DNA of 64,000 bases from Morganella psychrotolerans (GCF_001676055.1 NZ_LZEX01000023.1:124001-188000); one strand, 5' to 3'. Shown: positions 47,013 through 57,325, numbered from the stretch's first letter. A program made the numbers and translations. Notes: generated by a model not told the origin, from the letters alone.

Positions 47013-48359
47013 TCAGCCCTCAAGATCAAGACGTTTTGACTGCCACTTTTTAGAGCGCCAGCGCCAGGTATTAACCAAACCGCGCAGCCACTCATCACAC
47101 AGAAAACCCATCCAGATACCAAGAATACCCATTTCCAGTTTGATCCCCAGCACGTAACCTACCGGCAGAGCAACGCCCCACATAAAGATAAGGGCAGTAC
47201 AGAGCGGAAAGCGGGCATCACCTGCGGCACGCAGGGCGTTAACCATAATGATATTCAGGGTGCGTCCGGGCTCTAAAAAGACAGAGAGCAGGAACAGCGG
47301 CAGCAGCAGTTTGATGACGGATTGATCATCACTCAGCCCGTATGCAAGGTGGTCGCGGAACAGCCAGAATAAAAAGACGATAGGAATGGTGCTGAAAAAA
47401 CCGGTTTTCAGGCTTCTCATGCCGCGCTGATAGGCATCGTCAAAGCGTTTGGCGCCGACAAGATGCCCGACAATAATCTCATTACCGATACTGATGGTTA
47501 TGCCGAACAGCATAATAAACAGGGATAACTGGAAATAGATTGTTTGTGCGGCCAGCGCAGTTTCCCCCATCAGGCCGATAAAGGCGATGGCAACCATATA
47601 ATGCAGCATCCAGACCAGGTTTTCTCCGGCAGACGGCAGCCCGACGTGCAGGATCTGGCGCAACATATTTTTAGACCAGTGAAACAGCATGCGCGGCACA
47701 AATTTGATCCGCAGGCCATAAAAGAGCAGAGCGCACAGCAGCGCAACGGCAATCAGACGTCCGGCGACAGTTGACCATGCCACACCGACCAGGCCGTATT
47801 CGGGCAGACCAAACAAGCCATACAGCACAATGCAGTTCCCGATGACGGTCACAACGTTGGCAACGAGCGTGACATACATGGCGGGCTTGGCTTTGCCGTA
47901 CACGCGCAGACAGGCTGCCAGAATAATGGTAACCGCTTCCGGAATTAAGCAGATCCCCAGAATATGCAGATAATTAAAGGCATCTTCCATCAGATGTGCC
48001 GGCGTATTCATTAACTCCAGAATTTTATAACCGAAAACGATGGTAAATCCGGCAGACATTAATCCTAGTAACAAATTGAACGCGATAGAAATATGAATCG
48101 CCTGGCTGGCTTTATCACGTCTTCCTGCACCGATGTATTGGGCTATTACCACACTGCATCCGACACTGATAAAGTTAAAAATAGTAATAAACAGGTCAAA
48201 TGCCTGATTACCGACCGCCATTGCCGCCAGATATTTTGACGAAACGTGGCTGACCATCCAGGTATTAATCAGGAAAGTGGAAAAGTGTAATAACAGGTCG
48301 ATAAAAATCGGCCAGCTTAATGAAAAGAGCCCGCGCTTTGTAACATCAGACTGATGCAT
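47013..48359 (-). CDS. MATE-family multidrug/metabolite efflux transporter
   Basis: 448 residues, twelve predicted membrane helices in two related halves. MATE landmarks: LFSLSWPIFIDLLLHFSTFL in helix 1, ALAAQTIYFQLSLF in helix 7, and conserved Gly/Pro positions. It exports organic cations or metabolites by H+ or Na+ antiport across the inner membrane. It is divergent from the DAP-dehydrogenase-like gene, with an ERIC between them. The subgroup (NorM or YeeO-like) is not assigned. Confidence 0.9.
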   Translation of the reverse strand: MHQSDVTKRGLFSLSWPIFIDLLLHFSTFLINTWMVSHVSSKYLAAMAVGNQAFDLFITIFNFISVGCSVVIAQYIGAGRRDKASQAIHISIAFNLLLGLMSAGFTIVFGYKILELMNTPAHLMEDAFNYLHILGICLIPEAVTIILAACLRVYGKAKPAMYVTLVANVVTVIGNCIVLYGLFGLPEYGLVGVAWSTVAGRLIAVALLCALLFYGLRIKFVPRMLFHWSKNMLRQILHVGLPSAGENLVWMLHYMVAIAFIGLMGETALAAQTIYFQLSLFIMLFGITISIGNEIIVGHLVGAKRFDDAYQRGMRSLKTGFFSTIPIVFLFWLFRDHLAYGLSDDQSVIKLLLPLFLLSVFLEPGRTLNIIMVNALRAAGDARFPLCTALIFMWGVALPVGYVLGIKLEMGILGIWMGFLCDEWLRGLVNTWRWRSKKWQSKRLDLEG

Positions 48360-48477
48360 GACAACCTTCTTGTTGAGAGTGATTTTCTTCCGTGAGGGGA
48401 TCAGGGGAGCCGGATTTTACCAGGATAATATTGCTAAGAATAGCGAAAGGTGAAAAATAAAACATTTTTTTCATAAC

Positions 48478-48603
48478 TATACCCAACGTCATTCAAGATG
48501 CAGGCAGGCGGCAAAGGAAGATAGACGGGGAGCATACATCAGTATGTGACCTGGCTATCTGAGTGCGGCCAACGAACCTGCAATTTGAATGAATAAGGGT
48601 ATA
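48478..48603. repeat. ERIC-type repeat, full length, reverse orientation
   Basis: It starts TATACCCAACGTCATTC and ends TTGAATGAATAAGGGTATA, with core GGAGCATACATCAGTATGTG. It lies between the divergent MATE and DAP-dehydrogenase-like genes. Confidence 0.85.
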
Positions 48604-48681
48604 TTTAAGAAATCAGTATTTCCTTTCATATATAAGTGTGATTTGCTGGAGTTAATAATCAATAATGACAGAGAGAGCCCC

Positions 48682-49575
48682 GTGAAAAAAATACGTGCAG
48701 CCGTCGTCGGTTACGGCAATATTGGTCAGTATGCGATTGAGGCTCTGGAAGCCGCTGATGATTTTGAGATAGCCGGTGTTGTCCGTCGCAATCCGTCGGT
48801 TGATGATGCGCAGATTGCGTATCCGGTTGTGGCGGATATCCGTGAACTCGGATTGGTGGATGTGGCGCTGCTGTGCTCACCGACCCGTGCTATCCGTACA
48901 GTTGCCGCTGAAATATTAGCACTGGGCATTAATACGGTTGATAGTTTTGATGTCCACAGTGAAATTGTGTCACTGAAACAATTTCTTGATCCGATTGCCT
49001 GTGCCGGAAAGAGCACGGCGATTATCTCCGCCGGATGGGATCCCGGGTCTGATTCGATTGTCCGTACACTGATGCAGGCGATGGCACCCAAAGGGCTGAC
49101 TTACACCAATTTCGGACCGGGTATGAGTATGGGACACAGTGTGGCGGCTAAAGCCATCCCTGGTGTAAAAGATGCGCTCTCCATGACCATTCCTATGGGC
49201 ACAGGTGTTCACCGCCGTATGGTGTATGTTGAGTTATCAGAAGGTTATGATATAGATACTGTGACTGCACAACTCAAAGCCGACAGCTATTTCTCTTCTG
49301 ATGAAACGCACGTCCGTCAGGTTGACAGCGTCGATGCACTGAAAGATGTCGGACACGGTGTGTCGATGATCCACAAAGGTGTATCCGGAAAAACACATAA
49401 TCAGTTATTTGAATACACAATGCGTATTAATAACCCGGCATTAACATCTCAGTTTATGGTGTCTGCTGCGCGCGCTGCGTGCCGTCAGCAGCCGGGGGCT
49501 TACAGTGTGATTGAAATTCCGCCGGTCAATTTTCTGCCCGGTGATGTGAACAGCTGGATCCATAAACTGGTGTAA
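48682..49575 (+). CDS. ddh: meso-diaminopimelate D-dehydrogenase-like protein
   Basis: 297 residues from a GTG start (VKKIRAAVVGYGNIGQYA) with GAGAG upstream; the ATG 17 bp before it is out of frame, and the longer frame runs back into an ERIC. The dinucleotide-binding loop is VVGYGNIG. SFDVHSEI and SAGWDPGSDSIVRTLMQA are typical of DAP dehydrogenases, as is FGPGMSMGHSVAAK. Size fits the shorter type II enzymes. It would reversibly make meso-DAP from tetrahydrodipicolinate with NADPH and ammonia, for lysine or cell wall. A related D-amino-acid dehydrogenase is the alternative. Confidence 0.82.
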   Translation: MKKIRAAVVGYGNIGQYAIEALEAADDFEIAGVVRRNPSVDDAQIAYPVVADIRELGLVDVALLCSPTRAIRTVAAEILALGINTVDSFDVHSEIVSLKQFLDPIACAGKSTAIISAGWDPGSDSIVRTLMQAMAPKGLTYTNFGPGMSMGHSVAAKAIPGVKDALSMTIPMGTGVHRRMVYVELSEGYDIDTVTAQLKADSYFSSDETHVRQVDSVDALKDVGHGVSMIHKGVSGKTHNQLFEYTMRINNPALTSQFMVSAARAACRQQPGAYSVIEIPPVNFLPGDVNSWIHKLV

Positions 49576-49703
49576 CTATACTCGTCATACTTCGGGATGC
49601 CTGGGTGTTGACTGCGCTCAGCTTGACGGGTCACATAGTTTACCTATGCTCCCCGGCAATCTGAGCTTGTCGCCTACATGCATCCGGAATTATTTAGAGT
49701 ATC
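49576..49703. repeat. ERIC-type repeat, second subfamily
   Basis: It begins ACTATACTCGTCATACTTC and has the core GGGTCACATAGTTTACCTATG, then TCCGGAATTATTTAGAGTAT. Same subfamily as 34316-34407. Confidence 0.7.
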
Positions 49704-49725
49704 TGTCGATGTTAGAGAGTAAAAA

Positions 49726-49757
49726 TAAAAAAAAAGTGGTGAAAGCCACTTTTTTTA
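49726..49757 (+). terminator. terminator after ddh
   Basis: AAAAAGTGG-TGAAAG-CCACTTTTTTT, a strong intrinsic terminator that also isolates the tna operon. Confidence 0.85.
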
Positions 49758-50083
49758 TTGTTCCCGAAACAGCTAATTAACTTAACTGTTATATATGCAG
49801 TGTTATCTGGTCTTCTTTCTTTCTAAGATATAAAAAAACTCAATAAGATGAGGGGCGATTAATGAAACCGCACCATTCATGTAAAAGTGTTAAATACAGG
49901 ACAAAAATGCAAAGATGCAATAACATCCGCAATTGATTAAATTTATTAATGGCATTGGTTTCAATTGGAAATAATGTCATTTATTTAATCATTTTATATA
50001 TTAATTATGAGACATTCATCATAGACAAAAGGATTATTCAATGTAATTTTGTACATTACTTATCCACTGCAGGGGGCTTGTGT
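49758..50083 (+). promoter_or_regulatory. tna operon promoter/5' region
   Basis: AT-rich 326 bp between the ddh terminator and tnaC. It must hold the tna promoter. I do not find a convincing CRP site by eye. Confidence 0.4.
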
Positions 50084-50182
50084 ATGAATTTCTTATCCAT
50101 TCAAAGTCGTCTTACTGATGCCTGTCATGCACAGGCGTGGTTTAATATTGACCATCGTATCTCCAATTTCTTTCCGAACTAA
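50084..50182 (+). CDS. tnaC: TnaC tryptophanase leader peptide
   Basis: 32 residues. Contains the WFNID segment with W19, D23 and P31 at exactly the spacing of E. coli TnaC W12, D16, P24, the residues that sense free tryptophan and stall the ribosome. GGGGG stands ~8 nt upstream of the ATG. The peptide has one residue (Asn) after the critical Pro before the UAA, unlike E. coli, where Pro is last. The 142-bp spacer to tnaA follows, with a C-rich stretch right after the stop (TTCTCCCTCCGC) suitable for Rho loading. Confidence 0.9.
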   Translation: MNFLSIQSRLTDACHAQAWFNIDHRISNFFPN

Positions 50183-50324
50183 TTCTCCCTCCGCGTATTT
50201 TCTTAAAATAAATAATTAAAAAACACACGAATAAATACCGTGGCTGTTTCTGTATCTCCTGTATTTTATTTTTAATAAAACGGGAGGCAGAATAATAAAC
50301 AGCTGCCTGACGGAGAATTAAATA
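50183..50324 (+). promoter_or_regulatory. tnaC-tnaA spacer (Rho-dependent attenuation region)
   Basis: Begins with a pyrimidine-rich segment directly after the tnaC stop, then is A/T-rich. No intrinsic terminator is present, consistent with Rho-dependent attenuation as in other tna operons. Confidence 0.55.
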
Positions 50325-51722
50325 ATGAAACGTATTCCTGAACCGTTCCGTATTAAAATGGTAGAAAATATCCGCATGACCACCCGTAATGAGCGCGAAG
50401 TTGCGCTGAAGGAAGCCGGATATAACCCGTTTTTATTACCCGGGGATGTGGTTTTTATCGATCTGCTGACAGACTCAGGTACCGGTGCAATGAGTGATCG
50501 CCAGTGGGCGGGCCTGATGATGGGAGACGAGGCGTATGCCGGTTCCCGTAACTATTATCATCTGTGTGATCAGGTGAAAAAGCTGATTGGCTATCCGTTT
50601 ACCATTCCGACACACCAGGGACGCGGCGCGGAGCAGATCTTGTTCCCGTCACTGATAGCCCGCCGCCGTAAAACCGGAGCGGATAAACCGGTCTTTATCT
50701 CAAATTTCCATTTTGATACAACGGCCGCTCACGTTGAGCTGAACGGCGCAAAAGCAATTAATGTCGTCACACCGAAAGCCTTTGATACTACAACATATTA
50801 TGACTGGAAAGGGGATTTTGACTTAGATCTTCTCAATGCTGCAATTGCAGAACACGGCGCAAAAAATGTAGCCGCTATTATTACCACCGTGACCTGCAAC
50901 AGCTCCGGCGGACAGCCGGTGTCGATGGCTAATATGAAAGCGGTGTACGACATCGCGAAGAAACATGATATCCCGGTGGTGATCGATTCTGCCCGTTTCT
51001 GTGAAAACGCCTGGTTCATTAAACAGCGCGAAAAAGGGTATGCAGATAAAACCGTCAAAGAAATCGTCAAAGAGATGTACAAATACGGAGATATGCTGAC
51101 AATGTCGGCGAAAAAAGATTCTCTCGTTAATATCGGCGGGCTGTGCTGTTTCCGTGATGATGAAGACCTGTTTAATGAAGTGCGTATCCGTTGTGTGCCG
51201 ATGGAAGGTTTTGTGACATACGGCGGTCTGGCAGGACGTGATATGGAAGCGCTGGCAATCGGGCTGGAAGAGGGGATGGATGAAGATTATCTCCGCTACC
51301 GCATTTCGCAGGTTGAATATCTGGGAGAGCGCCTGCGCGAAGCCGGTATTCCGATCCAGTTCCCGGTCGGCGGGCACGCGGTATTTGTCGATGCGAAAAA
51401 AATGCTGCCGCATATTCCGGGCGATCAGTTCCCGGCGCATGCCCTGAATAATGCGCTGTACCTGGAGTCAGGCATACGCGGCGTGGAAATCGGCTCTCTG
51501 TTGTTAGGCCGTGATCCGGAAACCGGTATTCAGAAACCATCTCCGATGGAGCTGCTGCGCCTGACTATCCCGCGTCGTGTGTATACCAACGACCACATGG
51601 ACTATATCGCAGATGCATTTATCCGCCTGATGGATAACGCATCAGCGATCAAAGGGCTGACATTTACTTATGAACCACCGGTTCTGCGCCACTTTGTCGC
51701 CCGCCTGAAACCTGTCATGTAG
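50325..51722 (+). CDS. tnaA: tryptophanase
   Basis: 465 residues. Fold type I PLP enzyme; the PLP lysine is in [14 protein letters not shown]. The region [21 protein letters not shown] follows Proteus tryptophanase rather than E. coli TnaA or tyrosine phenol-lyase. It splits tryptophan to indole, pyruvate and ammonia, giving the indole-positive phenotype. GGAG precedes the ATG by ~9 nt. Preceded by tnaC; followed by an ERIC and then by an Mtr-type permease gene. Confidence 0.95.
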   Translation: MKRIPEPFRIKMVENIRMTTRNEREVALKEAGYNPFLLPGDVVFIDLLTDSGTGAMSDRQWAGLMMGDEAYAGSRNYYHLCDQVKKLIGYPFTIPTHQGRGAEQILFPSLIARRRKTGADKPVFISNFHFDTTAAHVELNGAKAINVVTPKAFDTTTYYDWKGDFDLDLLNAAIAEHGAKNVAAIITTVTCNSSGGQPVSMANMKAVYDIAKKHDIPVVIDSARFCENAWFIKQREKGYADKTVKEIVKEMYKYGDMLTMSAKKDSLVNIGGLCCFRDDEDLFNEVRIRCVPMEGFVTYGGLAGRDMEALAIGLEEGMDEDYLRYRISQVEYLGERLREAGIPIQFPVGGHAVFVDAKKMLPHIPGDQFPAHALNNALYLESGIRGVEIGSLLLGRDPETGIQKPSPMELLRLTIPRRVYTNDHMDYIADAFIRLMDNASAIKGLTFTYEPPVLRHFVARLKPVM

Positions 51723-51730
51723 CTCTGTTA

Positions 51731-51856
51731 TATACCCAACGTCATTCAAGATGCAGGCAGGCGGCAAAGGAAGATAGACGGGGAGCATAGATAAACTATG
51801 TGACTCGGCTATCTGAGAGCAGCCAACGAACCTGCAGTTTGAATGAATAAGGGTAT
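51731..51856. repeat. ERIC-type repeat inside the tna operon
   Basis: Full-length reverse-orientation element (TATACCCAACGTCATTC to TTTGAATGAATAAGGGTAT) between tnaA and mtr. As RNA it would fold into a long hairpin between the two genes. Confidence 0.85.
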
Positions 51857-51942
51857 GTAAACCTGTCGTCTTACAGGAGGATGTTGCGGCATCCTCCTGA
51901 ATTCAAAAATAATCATAATGTTAAGCCACCAGAGGTACTCTT

Positions 51943-53187
51943 ATGGCTACTGTTCCTGCGTCTTCTGTTTCGCCGTCGGTATTCGGCGGGGCAATGATTA
52001 TCGGCGGAACTATCATCGGAGCGGGAATGTTTTCCCTGCCGGTGGTAATGTCCGGCGCATGGTTTTTCTGGTCGGTTGTGGCGCTGGTTTTTACCTGGTT
52101 TTGTATGCTGCATTCAGGGTTAATGATTTTAGAAGCAAATCTTAATTACCGGGTCGGTTCAAGTTTTGACACGATCACCCGTGATCTTCTGGGAAATGGC
52201 TGGAATATTATTAACGGAATAACGATTGCCTTTGTTCTCTATATTCTGACCTATGCCTATATTTCAGCCAGCGGATCTATTTTGGGGCATACCTTCGCTC
52301 AGATGGGGATTAATTTGCCCGGGCGGATGGGCGGGTTTTTATTTGCGCTGGTGGTAGCGTTTATTGTCTGGCTGAGTACAAAAGCAGTCAGCCGGATGAC
52401 GACCATTGTTCTGGGAGCGAAAATTCTGACCTTTTTTATGACATTCGGCGGTCTGCTGTGGAATGTCAAACCTGCCGTATTACTGAATGTCGCCCAGCCG
52501 GATGCTTCTTATCTGCCTTATGTTCTGTTTACGCTGCCGTTTTGTCTGGCGTCCTTTGGTTTCCACGGCAATGTGCCGAGTCTGATGAAATATTACGGCA
52601 AAGATCCGGGTAAGATCCGCCGTTGCCTGACTATCGGTACACTGATGGCACTGGTGCTGTATATCATCTGGATGCTCGGTACAATGGGAAATATTCCGCG
52701 TCCGGATTTTATTCCGATTGCGGAAAAAGGCGGAAATATTGATGTTCTTGTGCAGGCACTCAGTGGCGTGTTGCACAGCCGGGGACTGGAGCTTCTGCTG
52801 ATTGTGTTCTCAAACTTTGCTGTTGCCAGTTCGTTTCTCGGGGTGACATTAGGACTGTTTGATTATCTCGCGGACTTGTTTAAATTTGACGACAGCAAAT
52901 CCGGGCGGCTGAAAACAGCCGGGGTAACCTTTATTCCGCCAATGCTGGGCGGACTGATTTACCCGGATGGTTTTATTTATGCTATTGGTTTTGCCGGTCT
53001 TGCGGCGACAGTCTGGGCAGCTATTGTGCCTGCATTACTTGCCCGTGAATCACGTAAACGTTTCGGCAGTCCGCAGTTCCGGGTCTGGGGCGGAGAGGCG
53101 ATGATTTGGCTTATTCTGAGCTTCGGGGTACTTAACGCGGTAGTTCATATATTGTCGGGTTTTAATCTGCTGCCGGTATACAGATAG
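51943..53187 (+). CDS. mtr: tryptophan permease, Mtr type, in tnaB position
   Basis: 414 residues, the same length as E. coli Mtr. Near-identical segments include [49 protein letters not shown] and [17 protein letters not shown]. These match Mtr rather than TnaB (which has GGTVIGGGMFALPVDLAGA-type text). Eleven membrane segments; H+/tryptophan symport. Its place after tnaA means a high-affinity-type permease feeds tryptophanase here. It converges on the export genes, with a shared hairpin between. Confidence 0.93.
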   Translation: MATVPASSVSPSVFGGAMIIGGTIIGAGMFSLPVVMSGAWFFWSVVALVFTWFCMLHSGLMILEANLNYRVGSSFDTITRDLLGNGWNIINGITIAFVLYILTYAYISASGSILGHTFAQMGINLPGRMGGFLFALVVAFIVWLSTKAVSRMTTIVLGAKILTFFMTFGGLLWNVKPAVLLNVAQPDASYLPYVLFTLPFCLASFGFHGNVPSLMKYYGKDPGKIRRCLTIGTLMALVLYIIWMLGTMGNIPRPDFIPIAEKGGNIDVLVQALSGVLHSRGLELLLIVFSNFAVASSFLGVTLGLFDYLADLFKFDDSKSGRLKTAGVTFIPPMLGGLIYPDGFIYAIGFAGLAATVWAAIVPALLARESRKRFGSPQFRVWGGEAMIWLILSFGVLNAVVHILSGFNLLPVYR

Positions 53188-53191
53188 AAAA

Positions 53192-53219
53192 TCCCGCCGT
53201 CCTTCATAAGACGGCGGGA
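53192..53219. terminator. hairpin terminator between mtr and cvaB
   Basis: TCCCGCCGTC and GACGGCGGGA form a 10-bp stem with an 8-base loop. A T-rich tail (TTTTC) follows on the minus strand, so it best serves the export genes. Confidence 0.75.
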
Positions 53220-53241
53220 CTTCACTCATTCATTTATTCAC

Positions 53242-55353
53242 TCACTCAGCAGGCGGGCTCAGATTAATGACCCGGTCTGCTGATTCAATAGTCGACTCGC
53301 GGTGAGCAATAATCAGGCGGGTTATCGGTAACTGACGGATAGCCTGATTAACATAGGATTCACTGTCTTTATCCAGCGCACTCGTCGCTTCATCCATAAA
53401 CAGAATACGCGGTTTGCGGTACAGAGCACGGGCGATAAATACCCGCTGCTTTTGCCCGCCGGACAGACCTTCGCCCAGCTCACCTATCAGCGTTTCATAA
53501 CCCATCGGCATCTGCGTGATAACATCATGAATAAAGGCGGCCTGGGCGCAGGCGACCATCAGCGGTTCATCCGGGTTTTCGGTAAAGCCGCAGATATTTT
53601 CACGAATGGAGCCGGAGAACAGTTTGTCATCCTGCATAACGCAGGCGATCATTTTGTGATAGTTATTCACACCGAGCTGTCGGATATCAATATTATCAAG
53701 AAATACCTTGCCCTCTGTCGGTTCAAACAGACCGCACAGCACTTTCATCAGCGTTGTTTTACCGGAACCGGATGCGCCGATAATCGCCACACTCTCTCCG
53801 GGCTTTATCGAGATATTAATATTGTGGAAAATCGGTGGTGACTGGCTGTCGTAGCTGTAAGCCAGATCTTTGGTTTCCAGTCCGGCGGCTTTCATCTGCG
53901 GCTCATACGGGATATCCGGTTTTTTATTTTCCGGTTCATTCAGGGCGATATCTGAAATACGCTCGTTGTGCAGGCTCATCATCCGCAATTGCAACAGGAA
54001 TTCAATGACGGATGCGGCCCTGTCAGAGAATTGCTCACGGTAGGCGCCGAATGCCACAAACATCCCGATAGTCATCTCGTTGTCAATGACCAGGCTGGCC
54101 CCAATCCACAGAATAGCTATTTGGTCGCATGCCATAATAAAGGTATTGACCCCGCCGAACAGCAGGTTCATTTTTGTCAGCCGGATACCGGTATTGATGG
54201 AATCTACTTTCAGATTCAGCCAGTGATTACCCCGGCGCTCACTCATTCCCTGGGTTTTCACTGTGGTGATGCCGTACAGAGACTCCATAAAATAGGAACC
54301 GGCGCGCGCTTCTTTGATCAGGGATTCTTCTGAGAGCTGGCGGTAATAGCCATAGGTTGCCAGACGCAATGCAATATATGCCGTGGTAAATGCCAGTACA
54401 ATCCAGGTCAGATGTCCGCCGTAGAGGATCATCATGATAAATACACCGATCAGCATGATGCCGTCCATGATCGCCCCGACCACACTGGTGGTAAAGGTTG
54501 ATCGCAGGGCATCAAGGGAGGCAAAACGGGACTGGATATCCCCGAGCTTTCTTCGCTCAAAATAGCCGAGCGGCAAACGCAGCATGTGGGTGAACAGCCC
54601 GGATTGCCACTGAACATTAATCAGTGTCTCCATTATCAGAGTGGCCCAGGCCCGGCACATACTGACGGCGGCGCGCAGCAGAATAAAGAAGAGCAGGCCG
54701 ATGGCTATCAATGACAACAGCCCTTTATCACCGGCGGGTATTGCATGGTCCATTACCAACTGAGTACCTATCGGCATAATCAGTCCGATGGCTTCAATTA
54801 CCACAGAGAATGCAAAGATTTTCAGCAGGGCTTTTTTCAGCCCGTGAATATTCCCGATAAGCTTACGCAGGCTTAGTTTTTTAACTACTTCCTGCTTAGT
54901 AAAGGTACTGCCGGGCCAGGCTTCCAGCGCAACCCCGGTAAAGTTACGGGACATTTCTTCCATCCCGACCACACGGCGGCCGTATGCCGGGTCGTGCAGG
55001 ACAAAACGATTTCCTTTTATTTTTACCAGCACCAGGAAGTGATTGAAATCCCAGTGTAAAATACACGGCAAACGCAGGTTCGGCAGATCTTCCATGTCCA
55101 GCGACAGTGCACGGGTTGTCATGCCCAGCTCTGAGGCAATACCCGTCAGCCCGGCCAGTGTTGCACCACGGGCGGACAGGTTAAACTGCTGTCGCAGAGA
55201 GATAAGGTCGATACTCTTACCGTAATGCGCGGAAATCATTGCCAGACTGGCAAGCCCGCACTCAGAAGATTCCGTCTGGTGAATAACCGGAATGCGCTGA
55301 CGAATATTGATGTCGAGCTTTTCAATGATGCCTTTGATTGACAAACGGCTCAT
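53242..55353 (-). CDS. cvaB: CvaB-like peptidase-containing ABC exporter (microcin export)
   Basis: 703 residues (CvaB of the colicin V system has 698). The N-terminal C39 peptidase has its triad at C32 (QTESSECGLA), H105 (WDFNHFLVLV) and D121 (LHDPAYG); it should cut after the double glycine of the precursors. Six membrane helices follow (~160-440). The nucleotide-binding domain has Walker A GASGSGKTT (526-534), signature LSGGQKQR (~630), Walker B ILFMDEATSALD and the H-loop LIIAHRE. Close pattern match to CvaB throughout (e.g. WQSGLFTHMLRLPL, FERRKLGDIQSRF). It is downstream of the CvaA-like gene with a 46-bp gap. Substrates are the six adjacent precursor peptides. Confidence 0.95.
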   Translation of the reverse strand: MSRLSIKGIIEKLDINIRQRIPVIHQTESSECGLASLAMISAHYGKSIDLISLRQQFNLSARGATLAGLTGIASELGMTTRALSLDMEDLPNLRLPCILHWDFNHFLVLVKIKGNRFVLHDPAYGRRVVGMEEMSRNFTGVALEAWPGSTFTKQEVVKKLSLRKLIGNIHGLKKALLKIFAFSVVIEAIGLIMPIGTQLVMDHAIPAGDKGLLSLIAIGLLFFILLRAAVSMCRAWATLIMETLINVQWQSGLFTHMLRLPLGYFERRKLGDIQSRFASLDALRSTFTTSVVGAIMDGIMLIGVFIMMILYGGHLTWIVLAFTTAYIALRLATYGYYRQLSEESLIKEARAGSYFMESLYGITTVKTQGMSERRGNHWLNLKVDSINTGIRLTKMNLLFGGVNTFIMACDQIAILWIGASLVIDNEMTIGMFVAFGAYREQFSDRAASVIEFLLQLRMMSLHNERISDIALNEPENKKPDIPYEPQMKAAGLETKDLAYSYDSQSPPIFHNINISIKPGESVAIIGASGSGKTTLMKVLCGLFEPTEGKVFLDNIDIRQLGVNNYHKMIACVMQDDKLFSGSIRENICGFTENPDEPLMVACAQAAFIHDVITQMPMGYETLIGELGEGLSGGQKQRVFIARALYRKPRILFMDEATSALDKDSESYVNQAIRQLPITRLIIAHRESTIESADRVINLSPPAE

Positions 55354-55399
55354 GAAGCCTCCCGGTCAACAGGCAGGCCGGAGATTAGTGTCCGTTGTG

Positions 55400-56905
55400 T
55401 CATGTTTTATCTGCTCCCTTTCCGTGGGCTGACGATGATGGTGGTGTACCGAAGGCTCCCAGTGACGGTTTGCCGGTTTCCGGTGGTGAACCCGCGTTAC
55501 TTTCCGGTACGGTGTCCTGATATACATGTTCAGGATTAACCGGTTCCGGCAGGTTGAGTGCGGGTTGCACCGCTGACAGGCTGGTTAATTTCTGTGTTTC
55601 CTGAACCACGCCGGACAGCGGGTTTTCGTTGGCAAACTCAACCGGACCGGAAGCACTTTGTTTCATGTCGTAGAACGGTGATACCATCCACTGATAAATC
55701 TTCCGCTTTTCCAGGAAGAGGGAAGTGTTGGCTTTCATCCCGTTTTGCAGACTTAGTTCGCGGCCGTCATAAGCAATCATCTGCTTTTCCGGGCGCACAA
55801 TGACTTTATAGTAAGGTATTGATTGTACTTGGTTACTTTTTGGTGCACCCGCGTAAGTCATCATCTCCTGCGGGGATGCCGGTGTTTTGGAGATAACCTC
55901 AATAACCGCAGCGAACTGACCAAATTTCTCAGCCGGAAACGCTTCGTAGCGGATATTGACGGCATCGCCGATATTCAGATACGGCAGTGCATCATTGGGA
56001 ACCCAGAGCACCAGCCAGTATTGGGTAATATTCTCAGGAAGAATTTGCAGCAGCGTATCACCCGGGTTGACCATCTGCCCGACAGTCACCCCCAGTGAGT
56101 CAACGCGTCCGTCTGTCAGGGCGCGGACAATAATTTCACCGCCGACATCAGTATTAACTAACTCTTTTTGTAACTCGTAGCGCTGTAATTCCATCTGATA
56201 AATCCGGTTATCAAATTCAGCTGCCTGAGTGTAGATCTGGCTTTCCAGTGAGGTTATCTGCAGTGCATTCTGTTCATTCTGTCCGCTGAGGCCTAACAAA
56301 CTGTTTTGCTGGGAATAATAAGTCACAACCTGATTAAGTAACTGATCTTTATTAATCAGCCCTTTTTCCTGGTAACCACGATAATTTTCCATATTCTGTT
56401 TCATTATCGAAATCCCTTCTTCGGCACGTTTAACAATGCCGGTCGAACGCCGGAATGCATCGACATAAAGGCTTTTTTGTTTCTCCAGGGCATCCTGTGT
56501 TGCACGTTTATTATCTTCCAGACGGGCGATAATTGTATCTATACGCTGTAACTGGTTTTCAATCTCACGGCGCTGGTTCTCATTTACAACCCCGCTGGAG
56601 GTTGCTTTACTGACATCGATGACATAAACCGGCTCGCCTTTTTTAATATGCTGGCCTTCACGGACATATTGTTTTGTGACAAAGCCCTGAACATTCGCGT
56701 AGATAGTAACAGCACGCGGGTAAGTGGTAACTTCTCCGGTCGCAACCACCTGACGGGTGTAGGATCCGAAAATAATAAATAGAAGAAAAATGAATAAAAA
56801 TGCTGAGCAAGCAGCTGTAATTATCCATAGCGGAATACCGGGTAAAAGCATCGCTTTTCCCCGCCATTTCATTTTTCTGTTATCGAGAGCTTCCTGCCGG
56901 AACAA
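55400..56905 (-). CDS. cvaA: CvaA-like membrane fusion protein (microcin export)
   Basis: 501 residues from a TTG start that gives [14 protein letters not shown], matching the CvaA N-terminus; GGAG lies 6 nt before it. The frame is open four codons further. One inner membrane helix at ~27-52, then a HlyD-type beta-barrel/lipoyl part ([20 protein letters not shown]), a long coiled-coil hairpin (~105-240, with [17 protein letters not shown]), and a barrel domain ending [17 protein letters not shown]. CvaA stops about there; this protein continues ~80 residues as a Pro/Glu/Ser/Gly-rich tail, an unusual extension. It would bridge CvaB to a TolC-like outer membrane channel, not encoded here. Confidence 0.93.
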   Translation of the reverse strand: MFRQEALDNRKMKWRGKAMLLPGIPLWIITAACSAFLFIFLLFIIFGSYTRQVVATGEVTTYPRAVTIYANVQGFVTKQYVREGQHIKKGEPVYVIDVSKATSSGVVNENQRREIENQLQRIDTIIARLEDNKRATQDALEKQKSLYVDAFRRSTGIVKRAEEGISIMKQNMENYRGYQEKGLINKDQLLNQVVTYYSQQNSLLGLSGQNEQNALQITSLESQIYTQAAEFDNRIYQMELQRYELQKELVNTDVGGEIIVRALTDGRVDSLGVTVGQMVNPGDTLLQILPENITQYWLVLWVPNDALPYLNIGDAVNIRYEAFPAEKFGQFAAVIEVISKTPASPQEMMTYAGAPKSNQVQSIPYYKVIVRPEKQMIAYDGRELSLQNGMKANTSLFLEKRKIYQWMVSPFYDMKQSASGPVEFANENPLSGVVQETQKLTSLSAVQPALNLPEPVNPEHVYQDTVPESNAGSPPETGKPSLGAFGTPPSSSAHGKGADKT

Positions 56906-57319
56906 TATGGACTCCAATCCTTAATCAGGAGGTGAGTAAATAAAATTACTGAAGTGTTCAATCCCTTTGAAGTGATTATTTTAATCATCAGGAATATTTT
57001 ATCGTATCCGAAAATATACGTATTTACAGAAAAGGAACAGAGTAACGGCATAAATAATTAGTATTATCAGAATTATCGCATCCTGATAAATAAGAATTTT
57101 TACCTTTCATTTTCATTGTTGCGTATGTTCTGTACGATATTTTTTCATATGGTAATAGTTTTAACAGGCTTGGATAGAGTTTATTTGTTTGTGTGGATTT
57201 TTTCAAATAAAAGAATGATGAACGTGATTTTTTCAGATTAAGTATAAAATATTAATTAAGATTATTATTAATTTTAAAAAAGAATACATAACGAGGCTTT
57301 TTCTTGAAAAGCAAGGGTG
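56906..57319. other. divergent intergenic region between export genes and first precursor gene
   Basis: About 500 bp, AT-rich, shared by the export operon promoter (minus) and the first peptide promoter (plus). Two GATAAT hexamers near 57061-57080 are 9 bp apart, not the Fur-box spacing. Short frames on the minus strand here have no RBS. Confidence 0.5.
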
Positions 57320-57325
57320 TATACT
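57320..57325 (+). promoter_or_regulatory. candidate -10 box, precursor gene 1
   Basis: TATACT 111 bp upstream of the start codon; part of a shared layout across the six peptide genes. Confidence 0.4.

Noticed and set aside
48589-48681. ATG start within the ERIC for the DAP-dehydrogenase-like gene
   Set aside because: It would add 31 residues encoded by the repeat; the GTG at 48682 has an RBS and starts right at the nucleotide-binding fold.
57061-57080. Fur box upstream of the export genes, as in microcin V
   Set aside because: Two GATAAT hexamers occur but 9 bp apart, not in the contiguous arrangement of a Fur box.
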